Below are positions 19,702 to 33,810 of a stretch of DNA of 64,000 nt, one piece after another (positions within the stretch are counted from its first letter, which is position 1; every line of letters starts with the position of its first letter). This stretch comes from Agrilactobacillus yilanensis. Lineage in GTDB: Bacteria; Bacillota; Bacilli; Lactobacillales; Lactobacillaceae. Where the stretch lies: assembly GCF_003946725.1 (NCBI RefSeq), contig NZ_RHOY01000004.1, positions 62,001-126,000 on the forward strand, in the 5' to 3' direction. A model generated the notes under the pieces. The model saw only the letters and a program-made list of their open reading frames with translations. It had not been told where the DNA came from and made no database searches. The position numbers and the translations under genes were made by a program.

Positions 19702-20728
19702 TTCGAATCACCTCCATATCCACACGCATTTGTTTCAAATAGGCTACTGCCTGTTCTAACAGTTCTGAATTGCCCCGTAACTGCAAATATAAGTTACCTA
19801 ACGGGCCGCCTTGAGTTTGATGAATATTACCTTCAATAATATTTAACTGAACTTCAGGCATCTTTTTAAGCATTTCAGAGATAATCGGCAGCTTTGCCTG
19901 TTCCCCATGGAAAGTTAACTTCAGAATCAGACCATCTGGCACTTTAGCCAGTAATTCATCCAAAATAACCTCTGTATCTTCAGTTTCCGGATTAACTTCT
20001 TCTTGAACAAATTCTTTTGTTAAAGCAGCTTGTGGATATCTGAAAATATCTAACACAGAACCTTGTTCCACAATACGGCCGGAATCCATCACTGCCATAT
20101 TTTGACAGATCTTTCGAACCACATGCATCTCATGGGTAATGACCACCATGGTAATATTTAACTTTCGATTAATCTTCAAAAGTAATTCTAAAACTTCCTC
20201 AGTCGTTGCTGGATCTAAGGCGCTGGTTGCTTCATCACAAAGCAAAATTTTAGGATCATTGGCTAACGCCCGGGCCACGCCCACCCGTTGTTTCTGACCA
20301 CCAGATAATTCTGAGGGATAAGCATCCTCACGACCATCTAATCCGACTAAATCGATTAATTCCGCCGCTTTTTGGGCGCGCTGCACTTTGCTCACACCTT
20401 TTAATTCCAAAGGTAACTCAATATTTTGCCGAACTGTCCGGGACCATAATAAATTAAAATGCTGGAAAATCATACCGATCTCTTGACGGGTCTGACGCAA
20501 TGCTTTGCCCCGCAGCTGGGTCATGTCCACATCATCAATTAAAACCTGGCCCGATGTAGGGGGCTCTAAACTATTAATCATTCGAACTAAGGTACTTTTG
20601 CCAGCGCCGGAATAACCAACAATCCCAAAGATTTCACCATTGCCAATTTTTAACGAAACCTTGTCAACGGCTGTAATCGTATTTTGGCGGGTATGATAAA
20701 TTTTGCTGACATCTTTAAATTCAATCAA
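19685..20728 (-). CDS. metN: Methionine ABC transporter ATP-binding protein
   Basis: 347 residues. Walker A is [10 protein letters not shown] near residue 40, the signature [15 protein letters not shown] near 142, and Walker [13 protein letters not shown] near 164. The last 80 residues form the NIL regulatory domain that senses internal methionine. I take the TTG at 20728 as start because it follows AGAGGAAGTGAGC; the open frame further upstream lies in the T-box leader and is not translated. Confidence 0.93.
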   Translation of the reverse strand: MIEFKDVSKIYHTRQNTITAVDKVSLKIGNGEIFGIVGYSGAGKSTLVRMINSLEPPTSGQVLIDDVDMTQLRGKALRQTRQEIGMIFQHFNLLWSRTVRQNIELPLELKGVSKVQRAQKAAELIDLVGLDGREDAYPSELSGGQKQRVGVARALANDPKILLCDEATSALDPATTEEVLELLLKINRKLNITMVVITHEMHVVRKICQNMAVMDSGRIVEQGSVLDIFRYPQAALTKEFVQEEVNPETEDTEVILDELLAKVPDGLILKLTFHGEQAKLPIISEMLKKMPEVQLNIIEGNIHQTQGGPLGNLYLQLRGNSELLEQAVAYLKQMRVDMEVIRSGRSK

Positions 20729-20754
20729 AAGCTCACTTCCTCTAAAAAAATGTA

Positions 20755-21017
20755 AAATAAAAAACGCCCTTAAAAAAGGACGTCTCAGACGCGGTACCAC
20801 CTTGTTTTGCCGGTTCTTCACAAAACCAGCCTTCGTAACTCCATTGAGTTCTGGGTAACGGCACTACCGCAATTGGTTCGTCAAAACTCACCAATTGAAC
20901 GCTCACAGACCATATTCAGCTATCGTTTTAGGTTTTCTCTCAGCCAAAATGAAAACTCTCTTAGCAAAAACGGTTAACTTACTCATCTGTTCTTCGCAAA
21001 AATTTAATTTGTAATTA
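20755..21017 (-). ncRNA. T-box leader (methionine)
   Basis: The minus strand contains the T-box AAGGTGGTACCGCG, followed by the terminator GACGTCC/GGGCGT with a T run. The specifier region reads GCTGAATATGGTC with ATG, the methionine codon, so uncharged initiator or elongator tRNA-Met should switch the metNIQ operon on. A small uORF is not implied. Confidence 0.93.
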
Positions 21018-21022
21018 TTGAA

Positions 21023-21051
21023 ATCATAATCAATCTTTGTCCAACTGTCAA
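21023..21051 (-). promoter_or_regulatory. Promoter of the met T-box operon
   Basis: On the minus strand TTGACA, 17 nt spacer, TATGAT: a near-consensus sigma-A promoter right before the T-box leader. Confidence 0.85.
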
Positions 21052-21059
21052 GTTTTGTT

Positions 21060-21374
21060 TTAGGATTTTGTCACAATAATCTCTGCAATCCAGTTGTCCT
21101 TGCGATTGGTACTGTTCATTAATTCAGGCTCATCCGTGATTGCTGTATGCACTTTTTTGATTTCACCACTAATTGGTGCTGGTAAATCTAAAACAGCTTT
21201 TTCAGCTTCAACGGCTAATAAAGTATCCCCTTTTGTTAAGGTGCCCGCTTGACTCGGTAAATCTACAAACTTAACACGGCCCAATTCATCTTGTGCCTGA
21301 GGTGTTAAGCCTAGCCGAACGACGCCGGTATCTAATGTTTCTTGCCAAAAATATTCTGATTGTTGTGCTGCCAT
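21060..21374 (-). CDS. Orphan glycine cleavage H-like protein
   Basis: 104 residues with the lipoyl-domain pattern VEAEKAVLDLPAPISGEI, where the lysine would carry lipoate. No other glycine cleavage genes are near. In Firmicutes, lone GcvH proteins serve as lipoyl carriers that hand lipoate to other enzymes. The lysine is preceded by AE instead of the more usual SV, so this belongs to a diverged GcvH-like branch. Cotranscribed with rodA (12 nt gap). Confidence 0.82.
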   Translation of the reverse strand: MAAQQSEYFWQETLDTGVVRLGLTPQAQDELGRVKFVDLPSQAGTLTKGDTLLAVEAEKAVLDLPAPISGEIKKVHTAITDEPELMNSTNRKDNWIAEIIVTKS

Positions 21375-21386
21375 TATCTATCACAC

Positions 21387-22577
21387 CTATCTGAAATTCT
21401 CATTTGTACTAAACATATAACTCTTATAATGATATCGCATCGACATAATCAATCCAATACCAATCATATTGCCCAGTAAAGACGATCCCCCTTGGGAGAC
21501 AAAAGGCAATGGTATACCTGTCAATGGTAATAGGCCAATACTCATCCCGATGTTTTCAAAAACATGGAATAAAATCATCATAATGACCCCAGTGGAAATA
21601 TAGGCATAAAATTCATTTTTTGTATCAACAATTACGCGAATCATTTGATAAATCAGTAAAAAGTAGAGCAGGACTAATGCACAGCCGCCAATGAAACCAA
21701 AGTTTTCGCCAATGACTGAAAAAATCATATCTGATTCTCGAACTGGAACATACACATCAGACTGATTAAAACCTTTACCAGTCAGCTGCCCAGAACCAAT
21801 GGCTTTCATACTCTGCCACAGTTGGTAACCTTTGTCAGTTGTATTTTGTGAAGGATTGAGCCAGCTATCAATTCGGTCAAACTGATAACTCCGAAACCCA
21901 ATTTTCATCAGTAAACTACGACCCCAGTCCGTGCCGACAAACGTAATTGCTGTCCCACCAATTAAAACGACACCGGAAATTAAAGGTGTTAGAATTTTCC
22001 AAGTAACCCCTGAAACTAATAAGACCCCGCCAAAGATGGCGAAGAATACAAGCATCGTCCCAAAGTCATTTTGTAATTTTAATAAAACAGCGACTGGTAC
22101 TAAAACAAGGACCATTTTGCCGATTAAAAGCCAATCAAACTTTGGTGTATGTTGATTATAGCGGCTGTTATGCAGGTTTACCGTTCGCGCCAGCATCAAA
22201 ATAAATGCCGGCTTCATCACTTCAGAAGGCTGAAAAGTCAAAGAGCCCAGTGCAAACCAGCTTTTTGCCCCAGTTTGAAGGTAATACGATCGACTATATA
22301 AAAACAAGACGGCCACTAATAAGAAGAGCCCTAAGCCGTAAACATAAGGCGCAATCCGCCAAAGCTGTTCGGCATCAAACTGCATGATGATGATAACCGC
22401 AATGGCACCAATTGCATACCAAAGCGTCTGAACAATCACTGCTCGGGTTGGACTTCCCGCTGATGAATCGTGACTGATCGCCACATATAAAGATAACAAG
22501 CCCACTAATGATAACAACATAATTGTTAAAATAATGCCATAGTCAATTCTTGAAGACCCGTCATTTGTTTCATTCAT
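21387..22577 (-). CDS. rodA: Rod-shape SEDS glycosyltransferase RodA
   Basis: 396 residues with about ten membrane helices. The C-terminal family signature FVSQGGSSLLGNMIGIGLI is present, and the periplasmic loop contains WLNPSQNTTDKGYQLWQS with the conserved polar residues of SEDS proteins. It polymerises lipid II into glycan strands with a class B penicillin-binding protein during cell elongation. The neighbour mbl supports the elongation role over a division (FtsW) role. Confidence 0.9.
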   Translation of the reverse strand: MNETNDGSSRIDYGIILTIMLLSLVGLLSLYVAISHDSSAGSPTRAVIVQTLWYAIGAIAVIIIMQFDAEQLWRIAPYVYGLGLFLLVAVLFLYSRSYYLQTGAKSWFALGSLTFQPSEVMKPAFILMLARTVNLHNSRYNQHTPKFDWLLIGKMVLVLVPVAVLLKLQNDFGTMLVFFAIFGGVLLVSGVTWKILTPLISGVVLIGGTAITFVGTDWGRSLLMKIGFRSYQFDRIDSWLNPSQNTTDKGYQLWQSMKAIGSGQLTGKGFNQSDVYVPVRESDMIFSVIGENFGFIGGCALVLLYFLLIYQMIRVIVDTKNEFYAYISTGVIMMILFHVFENIGMSIGLLPLTGIPLPFVSQGGSSLLGNMIGIGLIMSMRYHYKSYMFSTNENFR

Positions 22578-22602
22578 ATTTCGAAAAACCCCTTAGGTAC
22601 TT

Positions 22603-22830
22603 TTATCTTTGATGTAAGTTATACATCATCAATAAATCATTGATTGCATCGTCTAACTGTTTAAAATGTTTTGTTGCGGTATCCCCTAGCATTTGTGTTT
22701 CAAAACGCTGTGGTTCTTCTTCAATGATAACGCCAACTTTTTTGTCGTTGATCAACAATTCATAGCCTGCTTTTTCATTGATTGTTACATTATTGACTTT
22801 AACCGCAATATTTTGTTCTTTTTTGCGCAT
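22603..22830 (-). CDS. DUF2969 family protein
   Basis: 75 residues, soluble and charged, with LLINDKKVGVIIEE and a C-terminal helix FKQLDDAINDLLMMYNLHQ. It matches the small DUF2969 proteins found beside rodA/yidD in lactic acid bacteria. No function is known. It sits between rodA and yidD on the same strand with short gaps. Confidence 0.75.
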   Translation of the reverse strand: MRKKEQNIAVKVNNVTINEKAGYELLINDKKVGVIIEEEPQRFETQMLGDTATKHFKQLDDAINDLLMMYNLHQR

Positions 22831-22839
22831 AAAAACTCC

Positions 22840-23130
22840 TTAATTATGGTTATAAAACTTCTTTGCAATGATTTCGTCTACATAGTCCTCAGGATGAGGA
22901 TTGCGTCGTAACGTAAATTTATCTGGTACCGGATCAACGCCGCCTCTAATAAAGGGGTTGCAGCGGATAATTCGTGCAATACCCATGATGAATCCCTTAA
23001 TAAAGCCATGTTTTTTTAAAGCAGATAACATGTAATTAGAACACGTTGGATAATAACGACAGCTTGGCGGGAATAACGGCGAAATAAAACGCTGATAAAA
23101 ACGGACCAAATAAATCATAATTTGTTTCAT
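22840..23130 (-). CDS. yidD: Membrane protein insertion efficiency factor YidD
   Basis: 96 residues. The family block [26 protein letters not shown], broken here over the conserved Cys pair SCRYYPTCS (near residues 22-30), and the later RIIRCNPF are all present. YidD helps YidC insert proteins into the membrane. Tail is longer than the core family by about 20 residues. Confidence 0.92.
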   Translation of the reverse strand: MKQIMIYLVRFYQRFISPLFPPSCRYYPTCSNYMLSALKKHGFIKGFIMGIARIIRCNPFIRGGVDPVPDKFTLRRNPHPEDYVDEIIAKKFYNHN

Positions 23131-23145
23131 GAAACTCCTCCAATT

Positions 23146-23367
23146 CTAGTGGAAGAAGTCAAAAATATGCTGCCATGTGCTAGGTAAAAACACCTTAAAT
23201 GGATTACCGCCACCTAATTTATAGCCCACCATCGTACCAATAATCATCATGATTATGGCCACTAAAATGAGTAATAAAATCCGTTTTAAAATCCACCGTG
23301 GGTAACTGACCGGTTCAACATCATGATGTTTTTTAACATGATCGGTATGGACTTGATCTTGAGCCAT
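23146..23367 (-). CDS. EpuA/RpoB-associated small membrane protein
   Basis: 73 residues: a polar N-terminus with HVKKHHD, one membrane helix (ILLLILVAIIMMIIGTMVGY) and a short C-terminal tail ending WQHIFDFFH. It fits the small EpuA family often labelled as an RNA polymerase beta-subunit associated protein in lactobacilli and streptococci. True role is unknown. Located 14 nt downstream of mbl. Confidence 0.65.
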   Translation of the reverse strand: MAQDQVHTDHVKKHHDVEPVSYPRWILKRILLLILVAIIMMIIGTMVGYKLGGGNPFKVFLPSTWQHIFDFFH

Positions 23368-23381
23368 GCTTCATATACCTC

Positions 23382-24374
23382 TTAACGTGTTTTTTTAGTA
23401 TCGGATAAATGCTGCAATAAAATACCAGTGCCTAAAGCAACAGAATCCAATGGTTGATCGGCCAATAATACGGGTACTTGTAAATGCTCTGCGAATAAGC
23501 GATCGATCCCGCGTAATAAAGCGCCCCCGCCGGTGATCATAATACCATGATCAATAATATCTGCTGATAATTCTGGTGGTGTTTGTTCCAAGACACTCTT
23601 AGCAGCTTCAATAATAGTGGCTAAAGTATCATGCAAAGCCTCTTCAACTTCAATTGCCGTGACTTCTACTTCTTTAGGCAAGCCAGTAGCCATATCCCGG
23701 CCACGAACGGCTAGTTTTGCTTCTGGATCTGGTTCAAAAGCATAGCCAATTTCTTTTTTGATCATTTCAGCCGTATGGTCCCCGATTAACAAGCCATGTT
23801 TTTGTTTCACATAAGCGGACACATTTTGATCCATCTTATCTCCTGCTAAACGCAAGGATTGGCTGGTAACCACTTCGCCCATGGACAAAATTGCAATGTC
23901 GCTAGTCCCGCCGCCAATATCAATCACCATATTACCTTGTGGTTTAAAAATATCTAAGCCAGCGCCGACAGCGGCAACTTTTGGTTCAAATTCAAGATAA
24001 ACATTTTTGCCGCCTGAAGCTTCTGCAGCCTCAATAATTGCTTTTTGTTCAATGGATGTTGTGTTTGTTGGTGCGCAGATTAAAATATCTAATTTAGATA
24101 ATGCGCTTTTTACATTTAATTTATTGATGAAATAAGAAAGCATTTCTTCGGTTATGTCAAAGTCAGCGATAACACCATCTTTTAAAGGCCGAATTGCCCG
24201 AATATTACCAGGTGTACGCCCAACCATTTTATACGCATCAGAACCGACGGCTAAAACCTTCCCGTCAGACATATTAATGGCCACTACAGATGGCTCATTT
24301 AATACGATACCTTTGCCCTGAACATTGATCAAAACATTAGCCGTTCCTAAATCAATGCCGATACCTTTTGCCAT
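23382..24374 (-). CDS. mbl: Actin-like cell-shape protein MreB/Mbl
   Basis: 330 residues of the actin fold. Phosphate 1 is IGIDLGTANVLI at the N-terminus, phosphate 2 MVIDIGGGTSDIAI near residue 155, and the adenosine motif ITGGGALLRGID near 280. It forms membrane-bound filaments that guide RodA-linked wall synthesis. Not flanked by mreC/mreD, which points to the Mbl type. Confidence 0.92.
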   Translation of the reverse strand: MAKGIGIDLGTANVLINVQGKGIVLNEPSVVAINMSDGKVLAVGSDAYKMVGRTPGNIRAIRPLKDGVIADFDITEEMLSYFINKLNVKSALSKLDILICAPTNTTSIEQKAIIEAAEASGGKNVYLEFEPKVAAVGAGLDIFKPQGNMVIDIGGGTSDIAILSMGEVVTSQSLRLAGDKMDQNVSAYVKQKHGLLIGDHTAEMIKKEIGYAFEPDPEAKLAVRGRDMATGLPKEVEVTAIEVEEALHDTLATIIEAAKSVLEQTPPELSADIIDHGIMITGGGALLRGIDRLFAEHLQVPVLLADQPLDSVALGTGILLQHLSDTKKTR

Positions 24375-24494
24375 GTCTGTTCCCCTCTCGTTAATTACGT
24401 TGATTGATTATATCATATAACAAACTATCTTAAAATAAGGCAATTTACGCCTTAATTATTTATTATACTCCTATGCACTTTACAATGAACAGAA

Positions 24495-24728
24495 TTAATG
24501 GAGTAAATAAATAAAATTATGAGCTTGCTCTACTAAGCTCAAGAAAAAAGAACTGACATTGTAACCAATGGCAATCGCTAGAAAAACTAAAATTAGTTGT
24601 GCTTGCGGCACATGATCCCGTTTAATTAAAGCGTCAAAACGCAATGAACGGATGGCCCAAAAGGTCAGCACAATGAAAAATATATGGCTGAACGCTGTAT
24701 AAACCGCTTGTAAGCCTACAATTTTCAA
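24495..24728 (-). CDS. DUF1146 family membrane protein (YwzB-like)
   Basis: 77 residues with two membrane helices (SHIFFIVLTFWAI and LILVFLAIAIGYNVSSFFL) separated by a polar loop with RFDALIKR. Members of this family are found between the ATP synthase and mbl genes in Bacilli. Function unknown. About 120 nt of A/T-rich sequence separates it from mbl. Confidence 0.75.
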   Translation of the reverse strand: MKIVGLQAVYTAFSHIFFIVLTFWAIRSLRFDALIKRDHVPQAQLILVFLAIAIGYNVSSFFLSLVEQAHNFIYLLH

Positions 24729-24770
24729 ACTTCTTTACTCCTTTTTTATTCACTACTTTTAATATAACAT

Positions 24771-24815
24771 AAAAAAAGAGATTGGCCATAAGACTCAAGT
24801 CTTATCCCAATCTCT
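24771..24815 (-). terminator. Intrinsic terminator of the atp operon
   Basis: AGAGATTGGGATAAGACT pairs with AGTCTTATGGCCAATCTCT, followed by seven T on the minus strand, just past the atpC stop. Confidence 0.9.
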
Positions 24816-24830
24816 AAATCGCACTGAAAA

Positions 24831-25274
24831 CTAATTATTACTTTGATGATTTGAAACGGAAATCCGATTCACTGCACGTCTTAAAGCAACTTGTGCTCTA
24901 AGCATCTCATCGCTGTCATGTTGTGTTTTAGCAGTTTCGATTTTCTTTTCAGCCCGTGCTTTGGCTTTTTGAGCCCGACGCAAATCAATATCGCGTGCCC
25001 GTTCAGCTGAATCCGCAACAATTGATGCATGATTATCGCTGACTTCTAAAAAGCCACCATTCACAGCAACTGTGTCTAGATGGTTTTCGTCTAAACGATA
25101 AACCCGGACTTCTGAAATTTTAACCGGCGCAATAATAGGTTCATGATTAGCCATGATCCCCAAATCCCCGTCCAACGCTTTAACAACCAACATCCGTGCA
25201 TGATGCTGATAAACAACGCCATCTGGGGTTACAATGCTAACCGTCAAAATTTGTTCTTTTTCGTTATCGGCCAT
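24831..25274 (-). CDS. atpC: ATP synthase epsilon subunit
   Basis: 147 residues. The beta-sandwich starts LTVSIVTPDGVVYQHHARM and the C-terminal helical hairpin contains ERARDIDLRRAQKAKARAEKK. It regulates the F1 motor and links the gamma subunit to the c-ring. Last gene of the operon. Confidence 0.95.
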   Translation of the reverse strand: MADNEKEQILTVSIVTPDGVVYQHHARMLVVKALDGDLGIMANHEPIIAPVKISEVRVYRLDENHLDTVAVNGGFLEVSDNHASIVADSAERARDIDLRRAQKAKARAEKKIETAKTQHDSDEMLRAQVALRRAVNRISVSNHQSNN

Positions 25275-25288
25275 ATTCGCTAACCCCC

Positions 25289-27683
<2,395 letters not shown>

Positions 27684-27714
27684 CTTGTCGCACCACCTTA
27701 ACGTTCATGATCAA

Positions 27715-29271
<1,557 letters not shown>

Positions 29272-29293
29272 TCAATTCACCTCTCATTTTTGA

Positions 29294-29839
29294 TCATTTA
29301 TTCAGTAGTAAGGATTCAATATTTGCTAATTTTGTCCGTAAACTACCATCGACTACTTTATCCGCAGTTTTGACAATAACCCCGCCAATAATTGCTGGAT
29401 CCACAACACTGTCAATTTTGACTTCATTAGCCTCAAAACGCTTAGCGATTTGTTGGCTTAACTTTTCTTGCTGGGCATCCGTTAATGCAATGGCTGTGGT
29501 TACTTCTGCCAAAATGATTTTTTTCTTTTCATCATATAATGCTTCAAAGTGGTCAACGATGAATAAAATGTCACTCATTCGTTTGTATTCAAACACCATC
29601 TGTAAAAAAGCCTGAATAGATGGGCTGAAATTTGCTTTCAAGCCATCAATAATAGGTTTTTTTTCGGTTAAATTTAAACGGGTATCCGTTAAGATATCAC
29701 CTAATTCTGCATTATCTTCAAACACATGGCGTAAAGCCATTAGTTCTTCAAAAGTGCTTTCTAAGGTATCGTTTTCTTCAGCCAACTCAAATAATGCTTT
29801 ACCATAACGTCTACCAATAGTGTATTTATCTAGAGCCAT
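29294..29839 (-). CDS. atpH: ATP synthase delta subunit
   Basis: 181 residues. It begins MALDKYTIGRRYGKALFELA and ends IGGVIVKTADKVVDGSLRTK, both family patterns. It joins F1 to the b-subunit stalk. Overlaps atpF by 14 nt. Confidence 0.95.
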   Translation of the reverse strand: MALDKYTIGRRYGKALFELAEENDTLESTFEELMALRHVFEDNAELGDILTDTRLNLTEKKPIIDGLKANFSPSIQAFLQMVFEYKRMSDILFIVDHFEALYDEKKKIILAEVTTAIALTDAQQEKLSQQIAKRFEANEVKIDSVVDPAIIGGVIVKTADKVVDGSLRTKLANIESLLLNK

Positions 29840-30341
29840 TGGTATCGCCTAACCCTTCAATGTAAGAATCGATCAATGCTTTTTGATCATCAGCATTTAA
29901 TTCTTTACTAATTAATTTAGAAGCTATTTGAATCGATAATTGTGCAACATCATCTCTTGCACTAGCTAAAGCATCGACGCGTGCTTGTTCAGCATCTTTT
30001 TGCGCATTTGACTTCAGTTGTTGAGCTTCACTTTGGGCTTGTGAAACAATTTGATCGCGCTGTGTTTCGCCACTCTTTTGCGCATTTTGAACGATTTGTG
30101 TTGCTTCAGCACGTGTATTTTTCAATTCACTATTGCGTTTTGCGGCTAAATCGTCTGCTTTTTTCCGAGTGTCTTCAGCATAATCTAGATCGCCATTGAT
30201 CTTATCTTCCCGTTTTGCCATTATTTTGGCCACAGGTGCATAAGCAAATTTAATTACGATCGCAAACATGATTACGAATAAAATCAAATAAATTAACATG
30301 TCACCCGTTTGAAGTGCAGCACCAAAAACAAGTTTGTCCAT
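29826..30341 (-). CDS. atpF: ATP synthase b subunit
   Basis: 171 residues: one N-terminal membrane helix (MLIYLILFVIMFAIVIKFAY) and a long charged coiled-coil rich in Ala, Gln and Lys. It is the stator stalk between Fo and F1. Confidence 0.94.
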   Translation of the reverse strand: MDKLVFGAALQTGDMLIYLILFVIMFAIVIKFAYAPVAKIMAKREDKINGDLDYAEDTRKKADDLAAKRNSELKNTRAEATQIVQNAQKSGETQRDQIVSQAQSEAQQLKSNAQKDAEQARVDALASARDDVAQLSIQIASKLISKELNADDQKALIDSYIEGLGDTNGSR

Positions 30342-30387
30342 CTCTATTGCACTTCCTCTCTAAACGAATTTAAATTGCATAACTCGA

Positions 30388-30600
30388 TTATAAGAAAAGA
30401 ATCAAGAATGAGATGACGATGGCAATAATTGGCACGGCTTCGATTAAACCTACACCGATGAACATTGTCCCACGCAATTGACCAGATAGTTCTGGTTGGC
30501 GAGCCATACTTTCAATTGTCTTAGCAATAACGTGCCCGTTACCATAAGATGCAGCTAAGGCAGCTAGCCCTGCAGCAATACCAGCACCGATTGTTTTCAT
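30388..30600 (-). CDS. atpE: ATP synthase c subunit
   Basis: 70 residues, two membrane helices joined by the polar loop RQPEL. The ion-carrying glutamate is in LIEAVPIIA of helix 2, and the flanking residues show no sodium-binding pattern, so protons are the likely ion. It forms the rotor ring. Confidence 0.96.
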   Translation of the reverse strand: MKTIGAGIAAGLAALAASYGNGHVIAKTIESMARQPELSGQLRGTMFIGVGLIEAVPIIAIVISFLILFL

Positions 30601-30630
30601 AAAAAAATACCTCCTAGATAATTTAACAAG

Positions 30631-31341
30631 TTACTCTTGTTCGAGCTTTTTGGACATGTAAACCATAGATAATGTTACAAATACATATGCCTGGATGCTT
30701 CCGATAAAGACGGAAAATGCTTGCCAGACCATTTCTAGTAATGCGCCAGGAATGAAACTAACAACACCGAAACTACCCATAAATTGAGCAATTAGCTTCA
30801 ATAAGATTTCACCGGCATAAATATTACCGTACAACCGCAAAGACAGTGTCAAGAAATTCGTAAATTCCTCTAAAATGTTAATCGGCGTTAAGAGGGCAAT
30901 AGGTCTTGTATAGTTCTTCAAGTACGTCCCAAAGCCCCATTTTTTTATACCGAAATAATGGGACATTAATAGAACTAATGCGGCTAAAGTCATTGTAACC
31001 ACTGGATCACTCGTTGGTGATTTAACAAAATTATAATCTCCAACATTGATTTCCAGGATTAATCCTAACTGGTTGGCCATAAAGATAAACATAAATAAAA
31101 CAAATGCAAAGCCATAAAATTTCCGACCTTCTTCACCAGGCATTGATTGTTTGACAATACCATGGACAAAGTCAATCAGCCATTCTAATACATTTTGCCG
31201 TTTACCCGGCCGCAAAGATGGTTTTCTTGAAAGATAAAGCACAAGACCAATAACTATTAAGCATGCAAGTAAGCCAGAAATATCATTGGCTAAATTGAAG
31301 CTTAAGCCCCCGAAGTTCACAATTGGCAACTTCTCATCCAA
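30631..31341 (-). CDS. atpB: ATP synthase a subunit
   Basis: About 236 residues, five to six membrane helices. The essential arginine lies in LSLRLYGNIYAGEILL. I place the start at the TTG at 31341 (MDEKLPIVNFGG), preceded by GAAGGAAGG, because family members begin here. The frame remains open for 64 codons upstream, but no ribosome binding site supports the ATG at 31533. First gene of atpBEFHAGDC. Confidence 0.94.
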   Translation of the reverse strand: MDEKLPIVNFGGLSFNLANDISGLLACLIVIGLVLYLSRKPSLRPGKRQNVLEWLIDFVHGIVKQSMPGEEGRKFYGFAFVLFMFIFMANQLGLILEINVGDYNFVKSPTSDPVVTMTLAALVLLMSHYFGIKKWGFGTYLKNYTRPIALLTPINILEEFTNFLTLSLRLYGNIYAGEILLKLIAQFMGSFGVVSFIPGALLEMVWQAFSVFIGSIQAYVFVTLSMVYMSKKLEQE

Positions 31342-31748
31342 ATTTTCCTTCCTCCCTTCATCATTAATGTACGCCTTATGTAGATCCCTTGTCTGGCAGA
31401 GGCGATCAACACAATTCAGCAAAACTCTTATAAGCATTTTGACGAACTGAGTTGTGTCAAAATACAAGTGAAATAATACCACCAAATAGCATAAAAGACA
31501 AAGCCCCACGACTAAAATATTAACAATATTCATAAATATAAAATGTTAAACCATTGATATGATGCTAGTAAGGTAGCCTTTTATATCACATTTAATTATT
31601 TTCTTAGTGCTTTATCATTATAAAGATTGATTACTAATATTTATATATTTGGTTTGCTGAAAATTAACGACGCTTTTCCCAATTTAATCACGCAAAAAGG
31701 CCAACACAAAACATTGGTCTTGTGTCAACCTTTTTTCTAACTTATCGC
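31342..31748 (-). other. atp operon leader and upp downstream region
   Basis: On the minus strand 31342-31533 is an open 64-codon frame joined to atpB, starting MNIVNILVVGLCLLCYLVV, which would be one membrane helix. No ribosome binding site precedes it, so it may be untranslated leader or a decayed atpI-like gene. 31534-31690 is A/T-rich and should hold the atp promoter; I cannot fix one with confidence. The rest is the upp terminator. Confidence 0.45.
31694..31730 (-). terminator. Intrinsic terminator of upp
   Basis: GGTTGACACAA and TTGTGTTGGCC pair around a loop and are followed by TTTTT on the minus strand. Confidence 0.82.
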
Positions 31749-32390
31749 TTATTTAGTCCCGAAAAGTCGGTCACCAGCATCGCCTAAACCAGGGATGATG
31801 TAGCCATTTTCGTTTAATCTTTCGTCTAAAGCAGCTGCATAAATATCCACATCTGGATGTTTTTCTTGGACTGCCTTAACACCTTCTGGCGCAGCTACAA
31901 GTACTACTAACCGCATAGATGATGCGCCCCGCTTCTTCAAAGCATCAATGGCCATGATCGCAGAACCACCCGTTGCTAACATTGGATCAACAATGAATAA
32001 ATCCCGTTGATCAATATCGGCAGGCATTTTAACAAAATATTCGTGAGGTTTTAGCGTTTTTTCATCACGATACATACCAACATGTCCAACTTTGGCTGCC
32101 GGAATCAATTCCAAAACGCCGTCTACCATGCCTAAACCTGCACGTAAAATTGGAATGACTGCCAATTTTTTACCAGCTAATGTCTTTTCAGTTACGGTTG
32201 CCATTGGCGTTTGAACTTCTACATCTTTCAATGGTAAATCACGAGTAATTTCATAGACCATCAATTCTGCAATTTCGTTAGCAACTTCCCGGAAGACGCG
32301 CGTACCTGTTTCTTTGTTACGAATAATCGTTAATTTGTGTTGAATCAATGGATGATTTAGTACTGTAAATTTTCCCAATTTAAGAGCCAC
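31749..32390 (-). CDS. upp: Uracil phosphoribosyltransferase
   Basis: 213 residues. The PRPP-binding loop reads [12 protein letters not shown] near residue 130, and the uracil-binding C-terminus is [18 protein letters not shown]. It makes UMP from uracil and PRPP in pyrimidine salvage. Upstream of the atp operon, as in many Bacilli. Confidence 0.97.
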   Translation of the reverse strand: MALKLGKFTVLNHPLIQHKLTIIRNKETGTRVFREVANEIAELMVYEITRDLPLKDVEVQTPMATVTEKTLAGKKLAVIPILRAGLGMVDGVLELIPAAKVGHVGMYRDEKTLKPHEYFVKMPADIDQRDLFIVDPMLATGGSAIMAIDALKKRGASSMRLVVLVAAPEGVKAVQEKHPDVDIYAAALDERLNENGYIIPGLGDAGDRLFGTK

Positions 32391-32453
32391 CTTCGTTTTA
32401 ATCTCATACTATTCTAGCGTATAGACATGAAAAAACCAATAGGCAATTACGAA

Positions 32454-33692
32454 TTAATCTGTAATTGGAAATTTAGAAGTTAATGCAGCGACGCTTGCTT
32501 CAATCTTTTCAAGAGCTTGGGCATCATCTTTATGCCGACAAGTTTCTAAAATTAATTGGGCAACTTCTTTTGCCTCTGCTTCTTTAAAGCCGCGGGTTGT
32601 AATAGCTGGGGTACCTACCCGAATCCCGCTGGTCTTAAATGGCCCGTTTTGTTCATTTGGAATTGTATTTTTGTTTAGCGTGATGTGTACCGTATCCAAT
32701 AAATCTTGAACATCTCGGCCGTACATCCCGAGTTTTGTAACATCTAATAGCATCACATGGTTATCTGTACCGCCAGAAATCAAGCGAACATCATCACTTT
32801 GGGCAAATACTTCAGCCATGGCTTGGGCATTTTTAACAATTTGTTTTGCATACTCTGTGAATTCTGGTTGCATTGCTTCTTTCAAGCAGACCGCTTTAGC
32901 TGCAATAACATGCTCCAATGGGCCGCCTTGGATTCCTGGGAAAATAGCAGAATTGATCGCTTTACCATATTCTGCTTTAGCTAAAATTAAGCCACCTCTA
33001 GGACCTCTTAATGTTTTATGCGTTGTTGTTGTAACAACATCTGCATAAGGCACTGGGCTTTGATGTACGCCAGCAGCGACCAACCCAGCAATATGGGCCA
33101 TGTCTACCATTAAGTAAGCGCCAACTTCATCACAAATTTCACGGAACTTCTTGAAGTCGATTTCCCGACTATAAGCAGAAGCCCCCGTAACAATCATTTT
33201 AGGTTTGAATACTTTAGCTTGTTCTAAAATTTGATCATAATCTAAGCGTTCTGTTTCTGGATTTAAACCATATTCTTGAAAATTATATTCCTGACCACTA
33301 AAACTAACTTTCGCACCGTGGGTTAAATGGCCCCCATCTTGAAGCCCCCAACCCATGACCCGATCACCATCATTTAAGAAAGCTCGGTAAGCCGCCATAT
33401 TTGCTGAAGAACCAGAATGGGGCTGTACATTAGCGTATTCTGCACCAAAAAGTGTTTTAGCCCGGTCAATTGCCAACGTTTCAGCCACATCTACAAATTC
33501 GCAGCCACCATAATAACGATGACCTGGATACCCTTCAGCATACTTATTCGTTAAAACACTACCTTGTGCAGCACGGACAGCCTTAGAAACAATATTTTCT
33601 GAAGCAATTAATTCAATTGTTTTATTTTGACGGTCCTCTTCGTTATGAATCGCAGCAAATAATTCTGGGTCTTGTTGTTCGAAATTATTCAA
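32454..33692 (-). CDS. glyA: Serine hydroxymethyltransferase
   Basis: 412 residues, PLP-dependent. The PLP lysine is in [13 protein letters not shown] (about residue 228), and the N-terminus has [10 protein letters not shown] and [13 protein letters not shown]. It converts serine and tetrahydrofolate to glycine and methylene-tetrahydrofolate. AGGAGGCGC stands before the start. Confidence 0.98.
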   Translation of the reverse strand: MNNFEQQDPELFAAIHNEEDRQNKTIELIASENIVSKAVRAAQGSVLTNKYAEGYPGHRYYGGCEFVDVAETLAIDRAKTLFGAEYANVQPHSGSSANMAAYRAFLNDGDRVMGWGLQDGGHLTHGAKVSFSGQEYNFQEYGLNPETERLDYDQILEQAKVFKPKMIVTGASAYSREIDFKKFREICDEVGAYLMVDMAHIAGLVAAGVHQSPVPYADVVTTTTHKTLRGPRGGLILAKAEYGKAINSAIFPGIQGGPLEHVIAAKAVCLKEAMQPEFTEYAKQIVKNAQAMAEVFAQSDDVRLISGGTDNHVMLLDVTKLGMYGRDVQDLLDTVHITLNKNTIPNEQNGPFKTSGIRVGTPAITTRGFKEAEAKEVAQLILETCRHKDDAQALEKIEASVAALTSKFPITD

Positions 33693-33810
33693 ATAAAGCG
33701 CCTCCTAATAGTAGTTAATATGAAAATTATACACAGAAAACATAAAATAGGAAAGTCTAACCTACCGACAGTTCGTTTTTTATGATTTTTGGCTTCTGGA
33801 ACGCGTGCAC

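Noticed and set aside
20729-20821. N-terminal extension of MetN
   Set aside because: It is translation of the T-box antiterminator region; the TTG start fits the ribosome binding site.
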